A stretch of 64,000 nucleotides of DNA from Eudorina sp. 2006-703-Eu-15. Lineage: Eukaryota; Chlorophyta; Chlorophyceae; Chlamydomonadales; Volvocaceae. The stretch covers positions 385,689 through 449,688 of the forward strand of contig BDSI01000068.1 of assembly GCA_003117195.1 (NCBI GenBank), read 5' to 3'. This document shows positions 1 to 9,948 of the stretch, in pieces (the first letter of the stretch is position 1; every line of letters begins with the position of its first letter). The position numbers were made by a program, and so were the translations under genes. Below the pieces are notes generated by a model. That model was not told the origin of the DNA, searched no databases, and worked only from the letters and a program-made list of their open reading frames with translations.

Positions 1-91
1 TTGAGCGACCGGTCCCGCTTGGACGTCGCATGACGCGAAGCATTCTGTACTTATATTACAAAGATTGCGGCTTCGAAGAGTCCTTGACATA

Positions 92-830
92 CCGTATCAA
101 GCCGCGATGCATGGTGAACGCCGGCGAACGCAGGCCGGCGAAGGCATTGGACTGGCTTGGCATGCAAAGAAGCCAGCTCAGCAGCAGATAATTGTCAGGC
201 AATAATATTTTATAATTAATGCGCAGTCGTGGAATTTGACGTGTGTCAAGCGCGTCCTCTGGCCTGCACAGCCGCCCGCCACGTGAATTCACTCCGCCTT
301 GCCCTGATCACCTCTGGTTATTATGCAAGCCACTAAATGGGTCAATCATCATTCGTCGGCTTTGAAGCAAAATGCACTCTCGCTGATGCATGGTGGTCGA
401 GACTCGCGAGTCTGTGCCTGTCTGAATCAAAAGTCGGGATCGATAGATCCAAGAATTCCAGGGGACGCATTGTGTCATACCGATCAAAGTTCGTGCCGGA
501 ACATCAATTTCTCGTATCATGATTGTGTCAGAAGTCTACAGTGTGTCAGGATAATACTTTGTCTGGACATCGTGTCGCGAACCTATTTGCGTTGGTTGGT
601 GTCCAGGGGGACCTTTGGCGAGAAGCACGACAACAAGAGTAGGGCGATTAAATCTTCCAAGACTTCGTAGTGAGGCAGGACCTATGGCAAAGGTGCGTCC
701 AAGTGTTGTTTCGGATTTCTGCCCGCAGTCTCTGGGCCTATTCGGATCAAATATTTCTCTCCTGTAATGTCCTAACCTCGCCAGCAGGTGTCACAATCTG
801 TCTAGGCAGCACGTCCTAGGGTCGCGCAGA
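92..830 (+). repeat. Duplicated 5' flank of family copy A
   Basis: This non-coding stretch upstream of gene A recurs upstream of copy B (about 5109-5847) and, interrupted, upstream of copy C (about 8040-8160 plus 9346-9948). Shared landmarks are the TCAAGCCGCGATGCATGGTG block near 97, the CAGCAGCAGATAATTGTCAG block near 180 and the TCTAGGCAGCACGTCCTAGG block just before the start codon. It probably holds the promoter and 5' UTR of the family. No long ORF in it looks real. Confidence 0.8.
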
Positions 831-2909
831 ATGACGCGGCGGCGACGACAGCAACATCAGCCGCGAGGCGGCGCGAGGGCGACTGCCGCTGTCGCTGCGA
901 CACCAGCGGCTTCCTCCACCTCCTCCTCCTCAGCCGACCTTCCCCAGACCTCCACAGCAGGTTTACCTCCGGACGCAGCAGCGGCACTGCAGCAGCTGCC
1001 GAACATCGCGGATCGAGTCCTGGCCTACGCGGCCGAACTGGAGCGGCGAGGCGGGATCTCCCGGAGGCAGCCGCCCTGGTGGGGCGAGGTGGAGCTGCGA
1101 CGAATGCAAACCGCTTTGGAGACATTAAATGATTGCATTCCCGGAATCGATTACAGCATCTTCGTTGAAATGGCATTGCACCAACCGCAGCCGCCCCAGG
1201 AGCAGCAGCAGCAGTCCGGCGCCTGTTTCGGACCCGCGTTCTGGTCAGCCCTGTATCGGCTGGTCGCGGTGGCGGTGCGACTGCCCTCCCCGGCGCTGTG
1301 CCCCCTCCGGAACCCGAACAGCGAGCGGGCCGCGCCGACAGATCTGTACATGATTCTCTCGGCGGCGTGCAGCTGCTTCGAGGGGGCGATAGCGCAGCTC
1401 CTCGTTGTCGAGCCGTTCGACCCACGGGTCGCACAGCTCGCCCTGTCGCGCGCCAGCACGTTGTTGCGCGCGCAGATGCTGCAGGCGTGCAGCCGACAGA
1501 TGGCGCACGTGGCTGAGGTACTGCGGGCACATGTCGACGCGGATGCGGATGACGCGGCGGCGGGGGGAGTTGTGCAGCGGCCGGAACCGCTGGCGCCGCC
1601 GGCGCCGCCGCGGCGACGAATGGTGATGACCCCGCAGCAACTGGGCCGGCTGTGGCGTGACATGCGAGAGCACACGGAGCAGGAGCGGCAGCGGCAGCGG
1701 CAGCTGTACGAACGCTTCTGCTGTGATCTGTCGCTAAGGCAATGCGAAACCCTGAGTGGGCTGCTTGCGTGTGCGTCTCAGATTAAGGAGCCCGCGGCGG
1801 CGTCGGCCGTGCCGTCGTTCAGGCACGAGCTGTGGGCCGCCCTGTACGACAGCCAGCTGCTGGAGCACCTGTCCCGGGCGCTGCTGCTACGGACGATGGT
1901 GCTACGCGCAACGGACGACGATGGGGCACATCTGTACAACTTCATTTGGTTTCTGGACCTCCTGACCCAGTTGAACAGCATCCGACCGCTCCGGAACCTC
2001 GCCGGTCCGTGCTGCTGGACGGCGGTGCTGAGCCTCGGTGTGGCGGCGCTGCGCGTGGGCGACGGCGGCCCGTCGTACGGCATCCCGCCCGAGCTGTTTG
2101 TCCGCACCACCCGGGTCCTATCCGCAGACGTTGTGATTCCCGCCTCCGTCGCCACCTCGGCAGCCCGCGCCGCCCGCACCGCTGTAATCGACGCCGCAAC
2201 CGCCGCGGCAATCGCCGCCGCAACCACAGCAGCAACCGCCGCGGCAACCGCCGCCGCAAACACCGCCGCAACCGCCGCCGCGACCGCCGCCGCAACCGCC
2301 GCCGCAAGCACCGGTGCAACCATCGCCGAAATCACCGCCGCGGCAACCGCCGCCGCAACCACCGCCGCAAAGGCCGCCGCAAACGCCACCGCAAAAACCG
2401 CCGCAAGCACCGCCGGAGAAACCGCTGCAACGGCCGCCGCAAGGGCCGCTGTAACCGCCGCCGCTAAAACCGCCGCAACCGCCGCCGCAACGGCAACTGT
2501 AACCGCCGCCGAAACCGCTGGAGGGACAGGACGAAGCGGAGCGCAGGTGGCCCATTCCAAGTGGTGGCTTCTCTTGGCGGTGGACTTGATGCGGACGCTG
2601 CTCGGGGACGTCAGCAACCTGGAGGCGGCGCCCGAGTGGCTGAGCCGGCGGGTGGCGAGGGCGCTGCTGCGGCGCATCGAGCGCGTGCTGGGAGAGGTGG
2701 ATAAGGAGGAGGACATAGCTCCAGGGCAGGCCGCCGCCGGGCCGCCGCCAGGGCCTTCCGAGGGGCCGGGAGGAGGGCCAAGCAGCTGCAACAGCAGCGG
2801 CAGCACGGGCGGCGGCGTCAGCGGCCAGATTGAGCCATGCGACGCGAGCACAAGCGGCGGCGCATACAAGGACAGCAACGCAGCAGCGAGCGGGCGGCGG
2901 CAGGATTAG
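831..2909 (+). CDS. Family copy A: unrecognised Ala/Gln-rich helical protein, 692 aa
   Basis: This is a single uninterrupted frame from an ATG at the point where homology with copies B and C begins, which supports the start. The product opens with a basic, low-complexity head (MTRRRRQQ, then Ala/Ser-rich). A conserved helical body follows (motifs RVLAYAAELERRGG, PAFWSALYRLVAVAVRLP, SRQMAHVAEVLRAH, LLEHLSRALLL, GPCCWTAVLSLGVAAL, YGIPPEL), and the tail is Gly/Ser/Pro-rich. Between about residues 440 and 565 there is an Ala/Thr-only tract absent from copy C. No catalytic motif, signal peptide or clear membrane segment is visible. I do not recognise a named domain; the motif style resembles lineage-specific multigene families of Chlamydomonas, but that is recollection, not a search result. 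The function is unknown. A short intron cannot be excluded. Confidence 0.75.
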   Translation: MTRRRRQQHQPRGGARATAAVAATPAASSTSSSSADLPQTSTAGLPPDAAAALQQLPNIADRVLAYAAELERRGGISRRQPPWWGEVELRRMQTALETLNDCIPGIDYSIFVEMALHQPQPPQEQQQQSGACFGPAFWSALYRLVAVAVRLPSPALCPLRNPNSERAAPTDLYMILSAACSCFEGAIAQLLVVEPFDPRVAQLALSRASTLLRAQMLQACSRQMAHVAEVLRAHVDADADDAAAGGVVQRPEPLAPPAPPRRRMVMTPQQLGRLWRDMREHTEQERQRQRQLYERFCCDLSLRQCETLSGLLACASQIKEPAAASAVPSFRHELWAALYDSQLLEHLSRALLLRTMVLRATDDDGAHLYNFIWFLDLLTQLNSIRPLRNLAGPCCWTAVLSLGVAALRVGDGGPSYGIPPELFVRTTRVLSADVVIPASVATSAARAARTAVIDAATAAAIAAATTAATAAATAAANTAATAAATAAATAAASTGATIAEITAAATAAATTAAKAAANATAKTAASTAGETAATAAARAAVTAAAKTAATAAATATVTAAETAGGTGRSGAQVAHSKWWLLLAVDLMRTLLGDVSNLEAAPEWLSRRVARALLRRIERVLGEVDKEEDIAPGQAAAGPPPGPSEGPGGGPSSCNSSGSTGGGVSGQIEPCDASTSGGAYKDSNAAASGRRQD
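2150..2530 (+). repeat. Imperfect ACCGCCGCA-type repeat coding an Ala/Thr tract
   Basis: The sequence is built from permutations of AACCGCCGC and GCAACCGCC-like units, all multiples of three. In the gene A frame it encodes almost only Ala and Thr. The two other plus frames and two minus frames also stay open for most of it, which is what a stop-free triplet repeat does. Copy C lacks the tract at the equivalent place, so it is an expansion in A. Confidence 0.85.
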
Positions 2910-2981
2910 GTAGGACCGCATAGCCAGGATGGATGCACGAGTGCAGGGGTCAGGTAGGGCACGCGGAGGGTTTAACTGCAT

Positions 2982-2989
2982 GTCGGTGG
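2982..2989. repeat. Left target-site duplication of the MITE
   Basis: GTCGGTGG directly before the left terminal inverted repeat; an identical octamer follows the right end. Confidence 0.9.
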
Positions 2990-3225
2990 CAGGGTGGCTA
3001 TCTTATTTTGCAGAGTATCTACGGCCGGAGATACTCCTCGCCCAATCGTGCTGAAAGTATCTGTCGGAGGGAGCTTTTGCCGGCATTTTATCTACTCAAG
3101 GGGGCTTTTCCCCGCGCGAGAGGCCATGAGTATCTAAAACCTCATTTTTCTCCCGAGGGAAAGTATCTATCAAAACTCAAGATTTTCGGCCGAATATATA
3201 TTCATATCTTAAGATAGCCACCCTG
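2990..3225. mobile_element. Complete 236-bp hAT-type MITE
   Basis: The element begins CAGGGTGGCTATCTTA and ends TAAGATAGCCACCCTG, a perfect 16-bp terminal inverted repeat. It is flanked by a perfect 8-bp direct repeat, GTCGGTGG, at 2982-2989 and 3226-3233. An 8-bp target duplication with CAGGG-type ends is characteristic of the hAT superfamily. It has no coding capacity, so it is non-autonomous. The interior carries several AGTATCT motifs in both orientations (near 3013, 3028, 3053, 3127 and 3161), which could be subterminal transposase-binding sites. Perfect ends suggest recent movement. It lies about 80 bp beyond the stop of gene A, probably in its 3' UTR or just outside. Confidence 0.92.
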
Positions 3226-3233
3226 GTCGGTGG
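3226..3233. repeat. Right target-site duplication of the MITE
   Basis: GTCGGTGG directly after the right terminal inverted repeat, identical to the left copy. Confidence 0.9.
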
Positions 3234-5108
3234 ATGGCGGCACGAGCCCAAGTTAACGAGCTAGCTGCTGCTGAGGAGTTTGACGACGGATATAATTGCA
3301 AAGACCCATCCAGGCATGCGGGTGCCTTCCCCAGACGAAGTTGTTCGTGCAGATCAGGGCTTGGGTAGGTTCCTTGTGGGGGCTGTCGTGGTGCTGCCGT
3401 ACTGCATGCCGCACAGCGCTCATGTACGGACCCGTACATATCTCGCCCATAGTATAACTAGAGTGATGTCCATCTGAGCTCGCGGGAGCGCATGTACCTG
3501 AGAAGCCTCGCCCTTCCGCGTGGTCATGTACGGCATGTGTACAACAGGCATACATACGGCGTGTGCACTTCACTGATCGGAGGATCTTTCTAGAGCGATC
3601 GCGCGGCACGTGATCGGACCAACCGACCAACCGACCAACCAACCCGCGGTGAGCGCGAAAGGGCGGGGCGGCTAACTGGCCTGCCCGGTTCGATTTTGCG
3701 TGCGTGGGGGACGACTGCGCATTGCGTTTGGGTCGTTGGGTGCCCTGGCGCTAGCTTGCAATGGACAAGATCCAGGCAGTGTTGGTTTTGTTCATGCGCC
3801 GAGATGAGAGAGTTGTCGCGGGTGATGCGGAGTGCCACTACTGCCGCGCCACGCACGCAGGCACACACCCATCAGCAGCGCGCTTTGCAGGGTCGGCTGG
3901 ATGGCTGGCTGCATGCTGGGTTTATGGTGGACCGCGCCCGGCGGGTTTATCGAATGGTGATAGGGTTTCCGTCGTGCGTTCGGCAGGTCTGGGCGCGTCA
4001 CGATGCACGATGCATGGCTGGGCGGGTTTGGTGAAGACCCGATTGGTGCGTGATGACTACGTACCAGTGGCTGCTGCAGTTGAAGATGTGGCTGCTGCTG
4101 CGTCTGCTGCTGCTGGAGTGTGACAGATGACGGAACTAACCGCGTTCAAATAAACATTATGGGGATCGCACACGGCGTCGACGAACGACTGACACACTGT
4201 TGTCCTCGGTCCTGTGCCCAGACATGCGTGCGCGCTTAGGATTGGTGCGTACCCGCGCTGAGCTGCCGTACCGTACGGCACTGCCCGTTCTCACGTATCA
4301 GCTGGGGGCCGCCGTACAGTGCCCGTTCCGTCCCGTGTAACCGCCGTACAGCACCGGATCTCGCGCGTGTTCCCGGCCGCAGACTTTGCCGCGCGCTGAC
4401 ATTTCACTTCTTGCGGAGTTGCTTGAGGGCAGGCTCCGAAAGTCGCCGCCTCGGGGCTGGCGGCCGGCGGGTCGCATCTCGCCTGATGGGCTCGTTGTAC
4501 CGTACGGGTTGTACGGGGGGGTTCCACGCATTGTCACTGCCGTTGCGCAGACGGTCGGTCGCCGTGCTGTTGTCGCAGACGGTCGGGCGGGGCCCCTGCA
4601 CTGCGCTGCCCGGCCCGGCCCGGCTCATGCTCGCGCCAACCGGCCCCTCAAGCTAGATACATAGATAGATAGGTTGGGTCAATCCACGCAGGGCTTCGCC
4701 TCGGGAGGGGATGCCCGGTATAAGGCCTGTCGGAGTCGGGTGTATGTTGCTGCGCCGCCCGAGCCCTTGGGACTTCACGATGCGAGTAGTATTAATTTGG
4801 GTACACACCCACGGTGCCTCCAGAAATAAACTAACGCCCTATCTAACGGAAGTCAGGTTGTCGCATGTAAATGCATGTCGTGCGGCTGGCTGGCACATGG
4901 AACGCTGTATGTGCCGCACGATTTTCCTTCGTCGGACGGACGTCAAGGAAGTCGGACGTCATTCGGGGATAGAAGATTCGCTGTGCATGTTCACGGCCAC
5001 AGCAGGCCCGCGTCTGATGAGTGATGAACCCAGTGTCGTACTGCATCACTCTTACTGCCCGTACCGTACGGTGTGGCTCGGCAGTAGGGTTGCTTCCCTA
5101 AGCAGCGC
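3234..5108. other. Intergenic spacer between copies A and B, no gene recognised
   Basis: Short overlapping ORFs on both strands have no recognisable domains or paralogue support. The spacer is rich in the GCCGTAC/GTACGGC heptamer (for example 4264-4278, 4312, 4341) and contains a short (GATA)-like run near 4655. Nothing else stands out. Confidence 0.5.
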
Positions 5109-5847
5109 CTATCAAGCCGCGATGCATGGTGAACGTTGCAGATAGACATTGGACTGGCTTGGCATGCAAGAAAGCCAGCTCAGCAGCAGATAATTGTCAG
5201 GCAATAATATTTTATAATTAATACAAAGTCGTGAACTTCGACGTGTGTCAAGCGCGTCCTCTGGCCTGCACAGCCGCCCGCCACGGCATCACAGCAGCTA
5301 TCTGTCCGCCCTGCCCTGATTACCTCGGGTCAATATGCAAGCCACTAAATGGGTCAACCATCATCCGTCGGCTTTGAGGCAAAATGCTCTCTCGCTGATG
5401 CATGGTGGTCGAGACTCGAAAGTCTGTGCCTGTCTGAATCAAAAGTCGGGATCGACAGATCCAAGAATTCCAGGGGACGCATTGTGTCTTACCGGTAAAA
5501 TTCGTGCCGGAACATCAGTTTCTCGTATCATGATTGTGTCAGAAGTCTACAGTGTGTCAGGATAATACTTTGTCTGGACATCGTGTCGCGAAACTATTTG
5601 CGTTGGTTGATGTCCAGGGGGACCTTTGGCGAGAAGCACGACAACAAGAGAGGCCGATTTTATCTTCGATGACCTCGTAGTGAGGCAGGTCCTATGGCCA
5701 AGTTGCGTCCAAGTGATGTATTCCTGTTGCTGTACGGTCCGCTGGCTCTTTTTGGGCCTATTCTATTATGTTTTTTTCCTATAATGTCCTAAACTCGTCA
5801 GCAGGTGTCACAATCTGTCTAGGCAGCACGTCCTAGGGTCGCGCAGA
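5109..5847 (+). repeat. Duplicated 5' flank of family copy B
   Basis: It is homologous along its length to 92-830. The part between about 5690 and 5790 is more diverged from A than the first 500 bp of the coding region is, which is the reverse of neutral expectation for a simple duplication. Confidence 0.8.
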
Positions 5848-7001
5848 ATGACGCGGCGGCGACGACAGCAACATCAGCCGCGAGGCGGCGCGAGGGCGAC
5901 TGCCGCTGTCGCTGCGACACCAGCGGCTTCCTCCACCTCCTCCTCCTCAGCCGACCTTCCCCAGACCTCCACAGCAGGTTTACCTCCGGACGCAGCAGCG
6001 GCACTGCAGCAGCTGCCGAACATCGCGGATCGAGTCCTGGCCTACGCGGCTGAACTGGAGCGGCCAGGCGGGATCTCCCGGAGGCAGCCGGCCTGGTGGG
6101 GCGAGGTGGAGCTGCGACGAATGCAAACCGCTTTGGAGACATTAAGTGATTGCATTCCCGGAATCGATTACAGCATCTTCGTTGAAATGGCATTGCACCA
6201 ACCGCAGCCGCCCCAGGAGCAGCAGCAGCAGTCCGGCGCCTGTTTCGGACCCGCGTTCTGGTCAGCCCTGTATCGGCTGGTCGCGGTGGCGGTGCGACTG
6301 CCCTCCCCGGCGCTGTGCCCCCTCCGGAACCCGAACAGCGAGCGGGCCGAGCCGACAGAGCTCCACGACGTTCTCTCGGCGGCGTGCAGCTGCTGCGGGA
6401 CCGCGATACTGTGGCAGTTCCTCGGACTTCCTGCGGATGACCCACGGGTCACACAGCTCGCCCTGTCGCGCGCCAGCACGCTGCTGCGAATGCAGACACT
6501 GCATGCCTGCAGCCGGCAGATGGCGCACGTGGCTGAGGTACTGCGGGCACATGCGGACGCGGCTGATGCGGACGCGGCGGCGCGGGGAGCCGCGCAGCCG
6601 CGGGTGCGGTCGGCGCCGCCGGCGCTGCCGTGGCGACGAATGGTGACCCCGCAGCAACTGGGACGGCTGTGGCGCCAATTGCCGGCGCTCACAGAGCAGA
6701 TGTCGCGACACGATGTCGCCTGCGCGGCGCAGACACTGGACAGGTGCTTGTATCTCCGCAAGCTGTTGTGTTCGTGCGCGCAGCATAGTAGCATAGCAAG
6801 CCGGCGCTCGGCCCTACTGCTGTGGCGTCGTACTTCAGTGAGCTGATCAAAAGCCATCTGCTGGAGCATCTGTCCCGGGTGCTGCTGCTGATGATGATGA
6901 TGTACGGCACTCCGTACGATGACGACCACGAAGTTTACCTGACGAGGTTCTCATGGTTCATGAGACTGGTGTCGATTCGAATGGCGCATAAGCAGAGCTA
7001 A
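5848..7001 (+). pseudogene. Family copy B: frameshifted and 3'-truncated
   Basis: The first open frame (5848-6846, 332 aa) is almost identical to copy A for about 510 bp and then matches copy C more closely. It runs into a stop at 6844-6846 after residues with no counterpart in A or C. The family frame resumes in another register at about 6831 (YFSEL, LLEHLSRVLLL, YGTPYDDDHEVYLTRFS) and stops at 6999-7001. The conserved C-terminal third (GPCCWTAVL onwards) is absent. The copy therefore has at least one frameshift and a 3' deletion. A small unusual intron could rescue the shift but not the missing C-terminus. Confidence 0.72.
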
Positions 7002-8035
7002 ACCCATTCCGGTTCCCAGCCGCGTTTCGGTCGGGGTCGCCGTACGTGCCGTGCAACACCCATTGACACGTATGTGCTCACAACATCGCCATGAATGAAT
7101 GAATGAACGTTACAGCGGACCCCAAAGGGATCGACGGTGTATGCCAGGGCAAGCCCCAGCAGGCCCCACGGTCGGCAAGACACCTCAACGCCGCAATAAA
7201 AAACAAATCGGGCCATGCGATGCGGTTTTCGATGAGGTGCTGGAGGGCTAAACTGAAACCCGCGACTGGAGGTGCAGCTGCATGCAATATGGCAAGGTCT
7301 GATTGTATCGATGCCAGTCGTGTTGAGGATCCAAGCGGGCTGCCGGTGATTACGTAATGATCTGGTAATTTGGCTTCGTATAAGCGGCAACGGCGGGTAT
7401 TGAGGTTTCGAGAAGTTGCTGGCGCCGTACATGCTGTTGGACGATTTATTGTATGCAGTGTGGGCCCGGGGAGTGTTTCGGTGGACTTGGGGAGCCGGTC
7501 CGGAGCGCCATGGTGGCGCTAGTTCATTTAGGCAGTGTATGGTGAGGAAGCCTCGGCTGTCGCCGGGGCTGTCACCGATGACCCGCGGGGTCCGCTGTAA
7601 CATCCTAATAATAGTATGCAGTACCGTGCCGTACTTCAGCAAGCCAGGAGATACCCAGGAGCTTCCCACACGAAAGCCGCAGCAGGGCACGGGTCAACGT
7701 TGTGGCGGTGGTTGAAGGTGGCCCCGGCGGCGGCCTTCCTGCCCACGCGTTTTTGGTCTATCAAGATGATTATTGCCGTCTTCGTGGCGTGCTGCCGTTC
7801 GACTTCAATGCGGCAGACCCACGGGTCGCCTCCGGCGCTGCCTGATGCAGAAGACACTGTGGCCCGTGTGAGCTGTGAGGTTATATGCCAGAAGTGGGAC
7901 AAATTCACCCTAGTTCGTGAGCACAGGGAAACGGTGAGGGCAATAATAATTACAAGGGCGGGTTCCATTCCCGTTTTCGTTGACGCGCTGCTTGTTGTCG
8001 TACGACATAATCCCCAATTACCTACCGTCTCGTCG
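7002..8035. other. Spacer between copies B and C with retroelement tails
   Basis: It contains two copies of the dispersed terminal motif GTTACAGCGGACCCC (7109-7123, minus sense, next to an ATGA/GAAT run; 7587-7601, plus sense). The longer plus-sense copy is listed separately. No gene is supported. Confidence 0.5.
7456..7616 (+). repeat. Dispersed repeat R, copy 1 (retroelement 3' tail)
   Basis: It shares with the copies at 11786-11976 and 16650-16822 the order GAGTGTTTCGGTG, a GAGCC(T/G)GTC block, ATGGTGAGGAAGC, CTGTC(A/G)CCGATG, CCGCGGGGTCC and CTGTAACAT, then an AT-rich tail. The 3' ends coincide and the 5' ends differ, as in 5'-truncated retroelement copies. Confidence 0.7.
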
Positions 8036-8039
8036 CGAT

Positions 8040-8164
8040 ATCGGATGACACAGAAATGTTATTGCTTTAGCGTGCAAGGACAGCCAGTTTAGCAGCAGAT
8101 TACTGTGCAGGCAATCATATTCATGAAAACGCAATCGTGGACTTTGAACTGTGTCTAGGGACAA
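8040..8164 (+). repeat. Displaced first part of the 5' flank of copy C
   Basis: It matches 145-260 and 5150-5265 (CAGTTTAGCAGCAGATTACTGTGCAGGCAAT, then an AACGCAATCGTGGA-like block and GTGTCTAGGGAC). The homologous flank continues only at about 9346, so about 1.2 kb interrupts it here. Confidence 0.65.
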
Positions 8165-9085
8165 GTAGGGGTCGGCTTCCTCGAAGCCGGAAAAAGGGCG
8201 GGGCCCCCTATAATCCGTACAGGCCGCTTGCTTTAAAAGGAAAACTCTATTACCGCGCAACAGTGTGAGAGAATGAAATGTTGCCATTGGGGGTGTCGTT
8301 GATGTTGAAGGGGGATCGGCGTGCATAGATTCACCTAGCCCAAACACGTCGGCAGCCCCGAAACCATCCTGCAGTACGCGCCGCCGGCGACGGCGGTCAC
8401 CGTATCGGCACTATGGTAACGATAGTCGCCTCTGCACTACCACATCCGTCTGTCAAGCAGATGATCACAAAGCAAGCTTGAAGCATCCTTGTTTTGCCGT
8501 GAAACTGTAGTTGTTTGGTCCGTCGGCAGGCATGCAACCCTTCAGTTGCACGCCCGCAGCAGACGTGAACCTCTAAAGTTTGCTATCAATAGTTACATAG
8601 CAAACGTAAGGCAAAAACAGGTTGCGAAAAAGCCGCGGTGAGACCCGGACTTTGGGCCATCGGAACTGGAGCATTCGTTGGCACTCGATACGCTATCCCT
8701 TTGCATCTTGAAACTTTGATTCAATACATATTGTTGATTTGTATTCATCTGGCAAGACAGAAAGGCAAATCTTGATGTTGGTGGTATCTTGATGTTCAAA
8801 CATCAGAACACTGTCGAAGTTCAATTTAGCACGCGCCGCCCATTCCTAATTCAAGTATTCATCACGCGGCACCCGTTGTAACAAATATGAGCGCGAGAGG
8901 CGTTGGTTGGATGTTGACTCGGGTCCATGGGGACCGCGGAGCTTTACTTTGACCGTTTGTGCGCAAAGAATTTTTTTCAGCCAAACCAAAGTTACCTTGC
9001 AATAGAGGACAATTAATATGACAAACATAGCGAATTAGTTTAGCGGATAATGAACGTTTTGCCGTTACCGGACACACGGACACAC

Positions 9086-9216
<131 letters not shown>

Positions 9217-9232
9217 CATGGGCAATCCTAGG

Positions 9233-9274
9233 GGGCGGGGCCCCCCGAACGCGCTTCGCGCTGGGGCCCCGCCC
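9233..9274. repeat. GC-rich perfect hairpin beside the microsatellite
   Basis: GGGCGGGGCCCC at 9233-9244 is the exact inverse complement of GGGGCCCCGCCC at 9263-9274. The 18-nt loop itself contains a GCGC-TTC-GCGC hairpin. Confidence 0.8.
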
Positions 9275-9345
9275 AAAAAGGAGGAATCCGGCCGTAGGGT
9301 ATTTGGGCCCGCCACAGCCCGGCATGGCAGTCCGCCAGCTCGCTC

Positions 9346-9948
9346 TATCTTGGTCACTTCTGGGTCAACTCACAGGCCCGTAATTGGGTTAATTGAGTCA
9401 ATCATTCGTTTCGTCGGCTCATGGGGCAGGTATGCTCTCTTATGGTCGAGGGTCAGCGCCTGTCTGTGTCCCACTCAAAGTTGTGATCGATCCAAGAAGT
9501 CCAAGAAGTCCAAGGGACGTATCGTGGGATACCGCCAACTGTCGTGCCAGAACATCATTTCCTGAATAGATTTTTGTGCCACGCAGAGATTTATTCTCTG
9601 TTAAAAACCTACACATTGTAATTGTGTTGCGAACTACCGAACTATTGCGTTTCTTTCCAGAGGGACGTTGATTAGCGAGAAGCATGACAACAAGAGTGGT
9701 CTGCTTGACGCCAATCAATCTTTTTAGTGAAGCATGACCTGTAGACAAGGTGCGTCAACGCGGTGTTGGGTGAAATCTTGCTCGGCGCTTCGGATTTATG
9801 CCCGTTTGAGGTCCGTTGGCTGGCTCCCTCTTGCTCTATCTGGGCCTAATCGGGTCGTAACTCTTTCTTGTAATGTCCTGACCCTCCCAGGTGCAAACAC
9901 GGTCAATTCATCTAGACAGCAAGGCCTGAATCCGCTCGGGCGGAAGGA
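9346..9948 (+). repeat. Main 5' flank of copy C
   Basis: It is homologous to about 325-830 and 5335-5847 but more diverged than those are from each other. Shared blocks include GTCGAGG/GACTC, a GATCGATCCAAGAA-like block and a CGTGCC(G/A)GAACATCA block. Confidence 0.7.

Noticed and set aside
1778..2878. Minus-strand 366-aa open frame over copy A
   Set aside because: Antisense to a better supported family gene; it is open largely because of the triplet repeat.
92..5847. The two flank copies as long terminal repeats of a retrotransposon
   Set aside because: They are the upstream regions of duplicated genes; there are no TG...CA ends, primer-binding site or gag-pol between them.
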